A stretch of 64,000 nucleotides of DNA from Rhodanobacter spathiphylli B39 (GTDB taxonomy: Bacteria; Pseudomonadota; Gammaproteobacteria; Xanthomonadales; Rhodanobacteraceae): assembly GCF_000264295.1 (NCBI RefSeq), contig NZ_AJXT01000007.1, positions 1-64,000 of the forward strand, read 5' to 3'. Below, piece after piece: positions 48,033-56,432 of the stretch. The notes beneath the pieces were generated by a model. That model did not search any database and was not told the DNA's origin. It worked only from the letters and a program-made list of their open reading frames with translations. The translations under genes were made by a program, and so were the position numbers. Position 1 is the first letter of the stretch; each line of letters begins with the position of its first letter.

Positions 48033-49512
48033 AGCCCGTCATGCCATTGCCCAGTGCCCGCAATGGCGCCAGCAGGTCGCTGGCCAGCAAGCCGCGCTCC
48101 CCCTGCCGCGCCGCCCGGTCGCCGGCACGGGCATGCAGGCCCGCGCCAAGTCCGGCCGCCTGCCACGCACTGCAGCCTTGCGCCAGCAGTGCCGCCACGA
48201 TGCCGGTGAGCAGGTCGCCCATGCCGCCGCTGGCCATGCCCGGGTTGCCCCACGGACAGACGTCCAGACGTCCATCCGGATCGGCCACCAGACTGCCGGC
48301 ACCCTTGAGCACCACGACGGCGTGGTAGCGCCGCGCGATTTCGCGTGCCGCGGCAAAGCGATCCTGTTCGACCTCGCCGGTGGTGACCCCCAGCAGACGC
48401 CCGGCCTCGCCCGGATGCGGCGTCAGCACGGTCGGCGCGGTGAATCGACGCGGTTCGCGCGCCAGCAGGTTCAGGCCATCGGCATCGAGCACCAGCGGCC
48501 TGTTCGCGTCCAGCGCGGTCAGCCACAGGGCGTGACCCCAGGCCGCCTGGCCCAGCCCCGGGCCCAGCGCCAGCACGCTGGCACGGTCCAGCTGCGCGGC
48601 CAGCGCCTGGGGGCCGTCGACACCCTGCGCCATCAGTTCCGGTCGCGCCGCGTTCAGCGCGAACACATGCGCCGCCCGCGTCGCCACGCTGACCAGCCCG
48701 GCGCCGGCGCGCAGCGCCGACTCCCCGGCCAGGTGCACCGCACCGGCCATGCCATGGTCGCCGCCGATCACCAGCACGTGGCCGTAGTTGCCCTTGTTGG
48801 CGTAACGGTTCCGTGGCGGCAGCGACTCGGCGACCAGCAGGCGGGCATCCGGCGCCGCCGCCGTGCAGACGCTTTCAGGCACGCCAAGGGTGGCCAGTTC
48901 GAGCACGCCGACGTGATCGGCGGCGCGCCCGGTATGCAGGCCGCGCTTGCCGGCGATGAAGGTCACCGTGACATCGGCGCGAATCGCCGCAGCGGCACAG
49001 CTGCCGCGATCGGCATCCAGCCCGCTGGGCACATCCAGCGCCAGCACCGGGCGACCCCGCTGGTTGATCGCCTCGATCAGGCGTGTCGGAGCCGCCCCGG
49101 GCGCGCGGTTGAGGCCGATGCCGTACAGCGCATCCACGTGCAGTTCCGCTTCGGGAAGCACGGCCTGTTCATTCCAGATCAGCACCTGCCCGTCCGCGGA
49201 TTCCCATGCCGCGCGCGCCACCGCCGCGTCGCCATGCGAGCTGGCCGTCAACGCCACCATGTCGACCTGCAGGCCCGCCTCGCGCGCCAGCACCCCCAGC
49301 AGGAATCCATCGCCGCCGTTGTTGCCGGGGCCGCAGTGGATGCAGACGTGCTGCACCTGCGGCCAGTGCCTTCGCAGGCTGCTCAGCGCGGCGCTGGCCG
49401 CCCGCCGCATCAGTTCGGGCCCGGAAATGCCCAGCGCCGACAGCGCCGCGTGCTCGATCGCGCGCAACTGGTCGACGGTATGCAGGTTGCGGCTGGTCGG
49501 GTGGACGGACAT
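48013..49512 (-). CDS. nnr: Bifunctional NAD(P)H-hydrate epimerase / ADP-dependent dehydratase
   Basis: A 499-residue fusion that repairs hydrated NAD(P)H. The N-terminal YjeF epimerase domain (residues 1-215) has CGPGNNGGDGFLLGVLA and LDVPSGLDAD. The C-terminal ribokinase-fold dehydratase has KGNYGHVLVIGGDHGMAGA, LDADGLNLL, LTPHPGEAGRLL and the ATP/ADP site NPGMASGGMGDLLTGIVAAL. Length is normal for the two-domain form. It starts divergently from queG with only 39 bases between the start codons, so the two share a compact promoter region. Confidence 0.96.
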   Translation of the reverse strand: MSVHPTSRNLHTVDQLRAIEHAALSALGISGPELMRRAASAALSSLRRHWPQVQHVCIHCGPGNNGGDGFLLGVLAREAGLQVDMVALTASSHGDAAVARAAWESADGQVLIWNEQAVLPEAELHVDALYGIGLNRAPGAAPTRLIEAINQRGRPVLALDVPSGLDADRGSCAAAAIRADVTVTFIAGKRGLHTGRAADHVGVLELATLGVPESVCTAAAPDARLLVAESLPPRNRYANKGNYGHVLVIGGDHGMAGAVHLAGESALRAGAGLVSVATRAAHVFALNAARPELMAQGVDGPQALAAQLDRASVLALGPGLGQAAWGHALWLTALDANRPLVLDADGLNLLAREPRRFTAPTVLTPHPGEAGRLLGVTTGEVEQDRFAAAREIARRYHAVVVLKGAGSLVADPDGRLDVCPWGNPGMASGGMGDLLTGIVAALLAQGCSAWQAAGLGAGLHARAGDRAARQGERGLLASDLLAPLRALGNGMTGYERDHD

Positions 49513-49551
49513 GCGCGAATTATAGGCATGCGGCGCACCTACAATAGCCGG

Positions 49552-50622
49552 ATGTCCGACATCGACACCCGCTCCCCCGACTACGCCGCGCTCGCCCGCG
49601 ACATCAAATGCTGGGCGCGCGAACTGGGTTTCGCCGACACCGGCATCAGCGGCACCCGGCTCGCCGACGACGAGAAGCATCTGCTGAGCTGGCTGGATCA
49701 CGGCCACCACGGCGAAATGGAATACATGGCCCGGCACGGCACCAAGCGCGCCCGTCCGGCCGAGCTGGAGCCGGGTACGCAGCGGGTCATCTCGGTGCGC
49801 ATGGATTACATCCCGCCGGGCACCGCGAACGCGTGGGGCGTGCTGAAGGACGCCGAGGCCGGTTACGTTTCCCGCTACGCGCTGGGGCGCGACTACCACA
49901 AGCTGATGCGCGGCCGCCTGCAGAAGCTGGCCGAGCGCATCCACGGCGCCATCGGCGATTTCGGCTATCGCGCCTATGTGGACTCGGCGCCGGTGCTGGA
50001 GAAGGCGCTGGCGCGCAATGCCGGCATGGGCTGGATCGGCAAGCACACGGTGCTGATCAACCGCAACGCGGGCTCGTACTTCTTCCTGGGCGAGCTGTAC
50101 ACCGACCTGCCGCTGCCGGTGGACGAGCCGGCCAGCGCGCACTGCGGCAGTTGCACGCGCTGCATCGAGGTCTGCCCGACCCAGGCGATCATCGGGCCGT
50201 ATCAGCTCGACGCCAAGCGCTGCATCTCCTACCTGACGATCGAGCTCAAGGGCAGCATCCCCGAAGAACTGCGCACGCCGATGGGCAACCGCATCTTCGG
50301 CTGCGATGACTGCCAGCTGGTCTGTCCCTGGAACAAGTTCGCGCAGACCACCACCGAGGCGGATTTCGCGCCGCGGCACAGTCTGGATGGCGCAAGGCTG
50401 GTCGAGCTGTTTGCCTGGAGCGAGGACGAATTCCTCAAGCGCACCGAAGGCATGGCGATCCGCCGCACCGGTTACGAAGGCTGGTTGCGCAACATCGCGG
50501 TGGCGCTGGGCAATGCGCCGCAGTCGGCCGCCGCGATCGAGTCACTCAATGCACGCGCCGACGATCCCTCGCCGGTGGTGCGTGAACACGTGGCCTGGGC
50601 GCTGGCGAAGCAGCGCCGGTGA
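49552..50622 (+). CDS. queG: Epoxyqueuosine reductase QueG
   Basis: A 356-residue cobalamin- and iron-sulfur-dependent enzyme making the last step of queuosine synthesis in tRNA. Seen: the B12-binding domain with DYHKLMRGRL and VDSAPVLEKALARNAGMGWIG, two 4Fe-4S clusters from CGSCTRCIEVCP and CDDCQLVCPWNKF, and a C-terminal HEAT-like segment. Length is normal. It is divergent from nnr, a conserved pairing, and is followed by a hairpin-rich non-coding stretch. Confidence 0.96.
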   Translation: MSDIDTRSPDYAALARDIKCWARELGFADTGISGTRLADDEKHLLSWLDHGHHGEMEYMARHGTKRARPAELEPGTQRVISVRMDYIPPGTANAWGVLKDAEAGYVSRYALGRDYHKLMRGRLQKLAERIHGAIGDFGYRAYVDSAPVLEKALARNAGMGWIGKHTVLINRNAGSYFFLGELYTDLPLPVDEPASAHCGSCTRCIEVCPTQAIIGPYQLDAKRCISYLTIELKGSIPEELRTPMGNRIFGCDDCQLVCPWNKFAQTTTEADFAPRHSLDGARLVELFAWSEDEFLKRTEGMAIRRTGYEGWLRNIAVALGNAPQSAAAIESLNARADDPSPVVREHVAWALAKQRR

Positions 50623-50636
50623 CGCTCAGGGCCTGT

Positions 50637-50828
50637 GAAGAAAACCACGGCCTGTGATTTTCTTCTATCGCGAGTCCGGCGCATGTCCGGACTTGCTCAC
50701 ATGAAGCCGTCACTTGCGTGACTGCTTCATGTCCGGCCATCGGGCAACCGCTCCTGCGTTGCCTCGACTCGGGCATCCATGCCCTCGCCCTGACCGGCCT
50801 GAGAAGTTGAAACTCACAACTTCTCAGG
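50637..50828. repeat. Cluster of four hairpins between queG and panD
   Basis: The 201-base convergent gap holds four successive palindromes: GAAGAAAA/TTTTCTTC (50637-50665); AGTCCGG/CCGGACT (50673-50693); ACATGAAGC-c-GTCAC/GTGAC-t-GCTTCATGT with a 4-base loop (50699-50732); and CCTGAGAAGTTG/CAACTTCTCAGG (50798-50828), whose right arm contains the panD stop. No long T tract follows, though the first arm ends in a T-rich run. Confidence 0.8.
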
Positions 50829-51216
50829 CGTCGGCCATCTGTTTCGGGATCGAACGATTGGTGTGGCTGATGCGGTTGCCCGGGCCGGCGGCGACATAGA
50901 CGCAGGTCGGCTGGTAGTTCTCCAGCTCGGCTTCGCTCAGCTGCACGAAGGCGGCGATGATGATGATGTCGCCAGCCTGGGCACTGCGCGCGGCGCTGCC
51001 GTTGACCGAGATGATCCCGGAACCTTCCTCGGCGCGCAGCGCATAGGTGACGAAGCGCTGCCCGCTGTTGACGTTCCAGGCGTGGATCTGCTCGTACTCG
51101 CGGATGCCCGAGGCGTCCAGCAGCAGACCGTCGATCGCGATCGAGCCTTCGTAGTGCAGTTCGGCGTGGGTCACCGTGGCACGGTGGATCTTGGCCTTGA
51201 GCATGTTCAGGTGCAT
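50824..51216 (-). CDS. panD: Aspartate 1-decarboxylase
   Basis: A 130-residue pyruvoyl enzyme that makes beta-alanine for pantothenate. The self-cleavage site Gly-Ser is in HYEGSIAID, giving the pyruvoyl group from Ser. Other family segments are [43 protein letters not shown] and [12 protein letters not shown] 51216 is chosen; MLKAKIH, four codons later, is the alternative start. It ends in a hairpin. It is last in the panB-panC-panD order on the minus strand. Confidence 0.96.
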   Translation of the reverse strand: MHLNMLKAKIHRATVTHAELHYEGSIAIDGLLLDASGIREYEQIHAWNVNSGQRFVTYALRAEEGSGIISVNGSAARSAQAGDIIIIAAFVQLSEAELENYQPTCVYVAAGPGNRISHTNRSIPKQMADA

Positions 51217-51320
51217 GGGAATCTTTGTTTCCGGCAGGGTCAGCCTGCAAAGTCGGACATTATCGAACTGCTGACGCTGCATCGCAACATCAGCCACCCG
51301 ACCCCGGATATGCGGTCACC

Positions 51321-52166
51321 TCAGTCGAACAGCAAGTTGTCGATCAGGCGGGTGCTGCCCAGCCGGGCGGCCACCAGTGCAATCAGCCCGCCAGACTCGC
51401 CGTCGGCCGGTGCGGCCAGGTCCTCGGCGCGACGGATCACCACGTAGTCCGGTACGAAGCCCGCACGTTGCAGGCGCGCCGCGGCGGTCTGCTCGATCGC
51501 CTGCCACGGATGTCCCTGGGCCAGCAGTTCGCGCATTTTCTGCAGAGTGTCATGGATCAAGGGCGCACGCGCACGCTCCTCGGCGCTGAGGTACTGATTG
51601 CGCGAGCTGAGCGCCAGCCCATCTTCGGCACGCAGGATCGGCGCCGCCATCACCTTCAACGGCAGGCCCAGGTCGCGCACCATCCGCTCGACCACCTTCA
51701 GCTGCTGGAAGTCCTTCTGGCCGAATACGGCCACGTCCGGCTGCACCAGGTTGAACAGCTTGCACACCACGGTGGCCATGCCGTCGAAGTGGCCTGGCCG
51801 ATGGGCACCCTCCAGCTCGTCGGTGATCCGCGGCACGCGCACGCTGACGCTGTGCGCGGCGCCGAACGGATAGATCGTGGCGACTTCCGGTGCGAACAGC
51901 AGGTCGCACTCGCTCTCGGCCAGCGCGGCCTGATCCTGCACCAGGGTGCGCGGATAACGGTCGAAATCCTCGTTGGGACCGAACTGGGTCGGGTTGACGA
52001 AGACACTGGCGACGACCCGCTCGGTCCGCGCACGCGCCAGCTTGATCAGCGACTGGTGACCGGCGTGCAGGTTGCCCATGGTCGGCACGAAACCCACCGT
52101 CTGGCCCTGCGTGCGCCAGCCACGGATCGCGGCCCGCAGCGCGGGGATGTCTTGTACGGTCTGCAT
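51321..52166 (-). CDS. panC: Pantothenate synthetase
   Basis: A 281-residue ATP-dependent ligase joining pantoate and beta-alanine. Family motifs: VGFVPTMGNLHAGHQSLI (nucleotide HxGH-type site), SVFVNPTQFGPNEDFDRYPR, AVFGQKDFQQL and LALSSRNQYLS (KMSKS-like position). The length is standard. It lies 49 bases after panB and 104 bases before panD. Confidence 0.97.
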   Translation of the reverse strand: MQTVQDIPALRAAIRGWRTQGQTVGFVPTMGNLHAGHQSLIKLARARTERVVASVFVNPTQFGPNEDFDRYPRTLVQDQAALAESECDLLFAPEVATIYPFGAAHSVSVRVPRITDELEGAHRPGHFDGMATVVCKLFNLVQPDVAVFGQKDFQQLKVVERMVRDLGLPLKVMAAPILRAEDGLALSSRNQYLSAEERARAPLIHDTLQKMRELLAQGHPWQAIEQTAAARLQRAGFVPDYVVIRRAEDLAAPADGESGGLIALVAARLGSTRLIDNLLFD

Positions 52167-52215
52167 GATCGGTCGACTCGCAGCCCGGTTGAAACGGGCT
52201 CAATGAAAACGAAGG

Positions 52216-53046
52216 TCAGTTGAAACAGTGTTCGGGCGCCGGGAAGACGCCGCTGCGCACGTCCCCGGCGTAGGTGGCAATGGCCGCGGCGACAGAATCG
52301 CGCCCGGCCAGGAAATCCTTGCTGAATTTCGGTCGCTTGCCCGGGGTGATGCCGAGCATGTCGTGGATCACCAGCACCTGGCCGTCGCAATGCGGGCCGG
52401 CGCCGATGCCGATCACCGGAATCGAAAGCGCCTCGGTCACCCGCCGCCCCAGTTCCACCGGCACGCCCTCCATCACCAGCAGGTCCGCGCCGGCGGCCTG
52501 CACCGCCAGCGCCTCGGCCAGCACGCGGTCGGCGGCGGCCTGTTCGCGTCCCTGGATGCGGAAGCCGCCGAACTTGTGCACGGATTGCGGGGTGAGTCCC
52601 AGGTGCGCACAAACCGGGATCGCCCGTGCGCTCAGCGCCGCGATTGCCTCCAGGATGTGCGGCGCGGCGCCTTCGATCTTGACCATCGCCGCGCCCGCTT
52701 CGCCGACCAGCCGCGCGCCTGCTTCCAGCGCATGCGCCACGTCGCGATCGGCCATGAACGGCAGGTCGGCCACCAGCATCGTGGCGGCCAGCCCGCGAGC
52801 CACCGCGGCGGTGTGGTAGACCATGTGATCGAGCGTCACCGGCAAGGTGCTGCGATGGCCCTGCACCACCATGCCCAGCGAGTCGCCGACCAGGGCGATG
52901 TCGATGCCGGCCGATTCCAGCTGCCAGGCGAAGCTGGCGTCGTAGGCGGTGAGCATCACGATGCGCCGACCCTCGGCCTTCATCGCAAGCAGGCCTGGCA
53001 CGGTCACCGGCTTGCGGTCGGGGACACTGGCGTTCTGCACGTACAC
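52216..53046 (-). CDS. panB: 3-Methyl-2-oxobutanoate hydroxymethyltransferase
   Basis: A 276-residue enzyme making ketopantoate from 2-oxoisovalerate and methylene-tetrahydrofolate. Metal and substrate motifs: MLTAYDASFAWQ, LVGDSLGMVVQGH, DLPFMAD, VKIEGAA, CAHLGLTPQSVH and GIGAGPHCDGQVLVIHDMLG. It starts with GTG at 53046, AGGA lying 6 bases upstream; no ATG is available nearby. The gene follows folK in the conserved pcnB-folK-pan order. Confidence 0.97.
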   Translation of the reverse strand: MYVQNASVPDRKPVTVPGLLAMKAEGRRIVMLTAYDASFAWQLESAGIDIALVGDSLGMVVQGHRSTLPVTLDHMVYHTAAVARGLAATMLVADLPFMADRDVAHALEAGARLVGEAGAAMVKIEGAAPHILEAIAALSARAIPVCAHLGLTPQSVHKFGGFRIQGREQAAADRVLAEALAVQAAGADLLVMEGVPVELGRRVTEALSIPVIGIGAGPHCDGQVLVIHDMLGITPGKRPKFSKDFLAGRDSVAAAIATYAGDVRSGVFPAPEHCFN

Positions 53047-53101
53047 GGCAATTCCTGATGGATGCTGGGCCGCCGATTATCCGGCGCGCCACGTTGAGGG
53101 C

Positions 53102-53581
53102 TCAAGCCACGCGTTCACAACCGGACGGATCGAGCCGGGCCAGTTGCTCAGCCACGGTAGCCTGTCCAGCCAGGCGCAGGGCGGGCGCAATGTCGCACAA
53201 GGGCAGCAGCACGAAGACCCGCTCGCCCATGCGGGGATGCGGCAGGGTCAGGACGGGGTCGTCGAGCTGCACGCCGTCGACATGCAGCAGGTCCAGATCC
53301 AGCGTGCGCGGGCCGTTGCGCTCGGCTCGCACGCGACCGGCGCGCTGCTCGATGGCCAGCAGCGCGTCAAGCAAGCCATGGGGCGAGAGTTCCGTGTCCA
53401 GCTCCACCACCGCGTTGATGAAGGGCGGCTGCTCCAGCACGCCCCACGGCGGCGTGCGATACAGCGAGGAGCGCTGCCGCAGGCTGGTGCCGGGCAAGCG
53501 CGCCAGCGCGTCCACCGCGTCCAGCACCTGTTGCCGGGGATCGCCGAGATTGCTGCCCAGCGCCACGTAGGCCAGGCTCAT
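53102..53581 (-). CDS. folK: 2-Amino-4-hydroxy-6-hydroxymethyldihydropteridine pyrophosphokinase
   Basis: A 159-residue HPPK of folate biosynthesis that transfers pyrophosphate from ATP to the pterin. Seen: AYVALGSNLGDP at the N-terminus, SSLYRTPPWGVLEQPPFINA, and the signature RNGPRTLDLDLLHVDG with the metal-binding Asp pair. ATG overlaps the pcnB stop (ATGA). Confidence 0.97.
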   Translation of the reverse strand: MSLAYVALGSNLGDPRQQVLDAVDALARLPGTSLRQRSSLYRTPPWGVLEQPPFINAVVELDTELSPHGLLDALLAIEQRAGRVRAERNGPRTLDLDLLHVDGVQLDDPVLTLPHPRMGERVFVLLPLCDIAPALRLAGQATVAEQLARLDPSGCERVA

Positions 53582-54936
53582 GCGGAGCCTGATTTGTTGC
53601 CCGGCTTGCGGCGACGGCGGCGTGGACGCGGCGGCCTGGCCGCGACCGGTGCAGGGACGTAATCATTGGCGCCTGCCCCGCCACCGGCCGGCAGGGCCGA
53701 AGCCAGCACATCCTGCGGCAGCTGCTGCGCATGGGCCCACCACTGGCCCAGCTCACGCATCGCCGGTGACTCGTCGGCACGCAGCAGCAGGAAATCGAAG
53801 GCGGCGCGGAAACGCGGATGGGCCATCAGGCGGAATACGCGCTTGCGCTGGATCTGCTCGAAGCGCGGCTGCAGCGACCAGATCTCTTCCATGGTGAAGG
53901 TGAACCGGCGCGGGATCGCCACCCGCTGGCACTGCTCGCCCACCACCCGGGCGGCGGCCTGCGCCCAGGCCTCGTTGCTCTCGACGCCACGCCCGATCAA
54001 CTGATGGGCCACGTCGCGCACTTCGCCCCACAACAGCACCGCGAACAGGAAGGCAGGAGTTACCGACTTGCCCTCGTGGATGCGGGCATCGGTATTGGCC
54101 AGCCCGTTCTCGACCAGCGAGCGCAGCGCATCGTCGCCGCGCCGGAGCGCTCGCGCGGTGGCCGGAAACAGGAACTTGAGCAGGCCGCAATGTTCCAGCA
54201 TGCGGAAGCTCTTCAGGCCGTTGCCGGACAGGAACATCTTCAGTGATTCGTCGAACAGGCGCGCGGGCGCGGCGTCGGCCAGCAGCGGCCCCAGCGTCTC
54301 GAACGGCGCCATCGCGGCGGCGTCGATCTGCATGTCCAGCTTCGCCGCCAACCGGGCCGCGCGCAGCATGCGCACCGGGTCCTCGTGGTAGCGGACGTTC
54401 GGGTCGCCGATCAGGCGCAGCATCCGGTCCTCGAGATCCTGCATGCCGCCGACATAGTCGCGCACGGAGAAATCGCTGATGTCGTAATACATCGCGTTGA
54501 CGCGGAAGTCGCGGCGGATCGCGTCTTCCTCGATGGTGCCCCAGATGTTGTCGCGCACGATGCGGCCATCGACGATGTGGCGGTCGCCCTCGCCGCCCTC
54601 CTCGCCGGTACCGCGGAACGTGGCGACCTCGATGATTTCCGGGCCGAACACCACGTGGGCCAGGCGGAAGCGGCGGCCGATCAGGCGGCAGTTGCGGAAC
54701 AGCCGCTTCACTTCGTCCGGCGTGGCATCGGTGGCCACGTCGAAGTCCTTCGGCTGCAGCCCCAGCAGCAGGTCGCGCACCGCACCGCCGACCAGATAGG
54801 CCGTGTGTCCGGCCTCGTTCAACCGGTACAGCACGCGCAAGGCGGCCTTGCTGATGTTCTTGCGCGAAATGATGTGCTGGTCGCGCGGAATGATCCGCAG
54901 CGTCGGCGTGGCGTCAGTCCTTGATTGTAGATTCAA
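53578..54936 (-). CDS. pcnB: Poly(A) polymerase I with a non-ATG start
   Basis: A polymerase that adds 3' poly(A) tails to RNA for decay (about 452 residues from TTG 54936). The nucleotidyltransferase core has YLVGGAVRDLLLGLQPKDFDVATDA, with the metal-binding Asp pair in DFDVAT, then RIVRDNIWGTIEEDAIRRDF and the RNA-binding region HEDPVRMLRAARLAAKL. The tail is basic (PPRPRRRRRKPGNKSG). No ATG or GTG lies near the conserved start (IIPRDQHIISRKNISK). TTG 54936, with AAGGA 10 bases upstream, is my best choice. E. coli pcnB is known to start at AUU, so a weak start may be a shared control. Upstream in-frame Met codons lie in unconserved sequence. Confidence 0.93.
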   Translation of the reverse strand: MNLQSRTDATPTLRIIPRDQHIISRKNISKAALRVLYRLNEAGHTAYLVGGAVRDLLLGLQPKDFDVATDATPDEVKRLFRNCRLIGRRFRLAHVVFGPEIIEVATFRGTGEEGGEGDRHIVDGRIVRDNIWGTIEEDAIRRDFRVNAMYYDISDFSVRDYVGGMQDLEDRMLRLIGDPNVRYHEDPVRMLRAARLAAKLDMQIDAAAMAPFETLGPLLADAAPARLFDESLKMFLSGNGLKSFRMLEHCGLLKFLFPATARALRRGDDALRSLVENGLANTDARIHEGKSVTPAFLFAVLLWGEVRDVAHQLIGRGVESNEAWAQAAARVVGEQCQRVAIPRRFTFTMEEIWSLQPRFEQIQRKRVFRLMAHPRFRAAFDFLLLRADESPAMRELGQWWAHAQQLPQDVLASALPAGGGAGANDYVPAPVAARPPRPRRRRRKPGNKSGSA

Positions 54937-55082
54937 GCGGTGGGAATCCTTGGCGGGGCGAAGCTGCCCGTCGGTTGCAATATATCGCGGCACAGAGCAA
55001 CGCGGGCCGCTCCGCGTGGCGCCGGACACGTGCACCGGCAGCAGGCCCGTTTCGGGCAACGCAGGCAGATGCACGGCAAGCA

Positions 55083-55110
55083 TTGCCGGGCGAAACAATT
55101 CCGCTATACT
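55083..55110 (+). promoter_or_regulatory. Promoter of the tRNA-Glu gene
   Basis: TTGCCG (55083-55088), a 16-base spacer and TATACT (55105-55110) are followed by a GC-rich discriminator (AGCGCGCC), the type linked to stringent control of stable-RNA genes. The tRNA begins 20 bases after the -10 element. Confidence 0.72.
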
Positions 55111-55130
55111 AGCGCGCCTCGCTGCATAAC

Positions 55131-55206
55131 GCTCCCTTCGTCTAGTGGCCTAGGACACTGCCCTCTCAAGGCGGGAACACGAGTTCGAGTCTCGTAGGGA
55201 GCACCA
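55131..55206 (+). tRNA. tRNA-Glu (anticodon CTC)
   Basis: A 76-base cloverleaf with encoded CCA. The acceptor stem GCTCCCT (55131-55137) pairs with AGGGAGC (55196-55202), then ACCA. The anticodon arm CTGCC-CTCTCAA-GGCGG gives a loop with CTC at positions 34-36, reading GAG codons. The T arm has ACGAG-TTCGAGT-CTCGT. This is the isoacceptor for GAG; the main TTC tRNA must be elsewhere. Confidence 0.95.
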
Positions 55207-55410
55207 TTGCGTGGCTTGTGCGATCGTCCATGATCGCTCCTGTCCGGACGATCCCGGATAGCATGGGTTGCTTGCTGTCGGCTGGATCAAAGGCGGCCAT
55301 CCATGGCCGCACTCTTCACAAGAGCCGTACCATTACTCTACGAGAGCGCCTCGTCGGCCCTCACAAGAGCCTTTCGCCAGCCCCTTACTTACTACAGCCG
55401 AGTTGACTCC

Positions 55411-55734
55411 ATGACCTTTGTTGTCATCGACAACTGCATCAAGTGCAAGTACACCGATTGCGTCGAGGTCTGCCCGGTCGACGCGTTCCACGAAGGCCCC
55501 AATTTCCTGGTGATCGATCCGGACGAGTGCATTGACTGCACCCTGTGCGAGCCCGAGTGCCCGATCAACGCGATCTATCCGGAAGACGACGTTCCCGCCG
55601 GCCAGGAAGCGCTGGTGGCGCTGAACGCGGAACTGGCCAAGGGCTGGCCGGTGATCACCGAGCGCAAGGATGCCCCGGCTGACGCGAAGGACTGGGAAGG
55701 CAGGCCCGGCAAGCTGGAACTGCTGCAGCGCTGA
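55411..55734 (+). CDS. fdxA: Ferredoxin FdxA, 7Fe type
   Basis: A 107-residue small electron carrier. [18 protein letters not shown] and [17 protein letters not shown] supply ligands for one 3Fe-4S and one 4Fe-4S cluster, typical of the Azotobacter FdI-like short form. The C-terminal tail of about 45 residues ([20 protein letters not shown]) is also a family feature. The 204 bases before it hold a small hairpin (55293-55310) and two copies of TCACAAGAGCC (55316 and 55361) but no gene. A terminator hairpin follows. Confidence 0.96.
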   Translation: MTFVVIDNCIKCKYTDCVEVCPVDAFHEGPNFLVIDPDECIDCTLCEPECPINAIYPEDDVPAGQEALVALNAELAKGWPVITERKDAPADAKDWEGRPGKLELLQR

Positions 55735-55760
55735 TATCGGAGCGCGCCGACGCCCGATGC

Positions 55761-55788
55761 GAAAACGCCGCCCGAGGGCGGCGTTTTC
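55761..55788. terminator. Two-way intrinsic terminator
   Basis: GAAAACGCCGCC pairs with GGCGGCGTTTTC around CGAG, with A and T tracts on both sides. It lies between the convergent fdxA and bamC-like genes and can end transcription from both. Confidence 0.9.
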
Positions 55789-55806
55789 AATGGCCGGACG
55801 GAAGAC

Positions 55807-56397
55807 TCAGCCGCCCAGACGCGACTTCAGCGTATCCACGACCTTGCCCACCGCGGCCGGATTCCCGGTGGCACGCACTTCGCTGCCGCTGGCGCCGCTG
55901 GTGTTGATGCTGACCTGCACCTGGTGCGAGCCGGCGCCCGGCGCCTGCACCGCGCTGCTCTTGTCGCGACCGAACATGCGACCGAAGAAGCCCTTCTTTT
56001 TCTGCTGGGCGACGGCGTCGGACACGTTCAGCGTGTAGCTGTGCGCCGCATCGTCATGCGCGATCACCTCGCCGAGGTTGCCGCCTTCCAGCGCCTGGCC
56101 GACACGGCGATAGACGTTGTCGGCGCCATCGGCGACCACGAAGCCGTCGCTGATCTGGCCATTCGACGAACCGACCCTGGCCGTGGCGCCATTGGCGGTC
56201 GGCTGGTTGCCACCCGGCGGCGGAATCACCAGCGCCTCGGTGGTCGAGGGGCGGTCAAGCGTGGGCGGGACCTCCAGCGGGGCTTCCTGCAGCGCAGTCT
56301 CCCAGGCCTTGTGCGAACGGAATGCGCCGCAGCCGGTGAGCAGCAGGCCACTGAGGGCCACGGCCGGCAAGGCCACGAGGAGCGAAGTTTTCTTCAT
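55807..56397 (-). CDS. bamC: BamC/NlpB-like outer-membrane lipoprotein, short form
   Basis: A 196-residue lipoprotein: signal and lipobox LLLTGC (Cys near residue 23). The unstructured N-terminal segment (ALQEAPLEVPPTLDRPSTTE, then ALVIPP) resembles the part of BamC that contacts BamD. One helix-grip-like domain follows (DNVYRRVGQALEGGNLGEVI to VGKVVDTLKSRLG). E. coli BamC (344 residues) has two such domains, so one is missing here. Position directly after dapA matches the E. coli dapA-bamC order and supports the call. A basic insert (KKKGFFGRMFGRDK) sits within the domain. Membership of the BAM complex is inferred. Confidence 0.75.
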   Translation of the reverse strand: MKKTSLLVALPAVALSGLLLTGCGAFRSHKAWETALQEAPLEVPPTLDRPSTTEALVIPPPGGNQPTANGATARVGSSNGQISDGFVVADGADNVYRRVGQALEGGNLGEVIAHDDAAHSYTLNVSDAVAQQKKKGFFGRMFGRDKSSAVQAPGAGSHQVQVSINTSGASGSEVRATGNPAAVGKVVDTLKSRLGG

Positions 56398-56432
56398 GTA
56401 ATCGGATTCCGTAAGGTAAGTCAGGCAACCGT

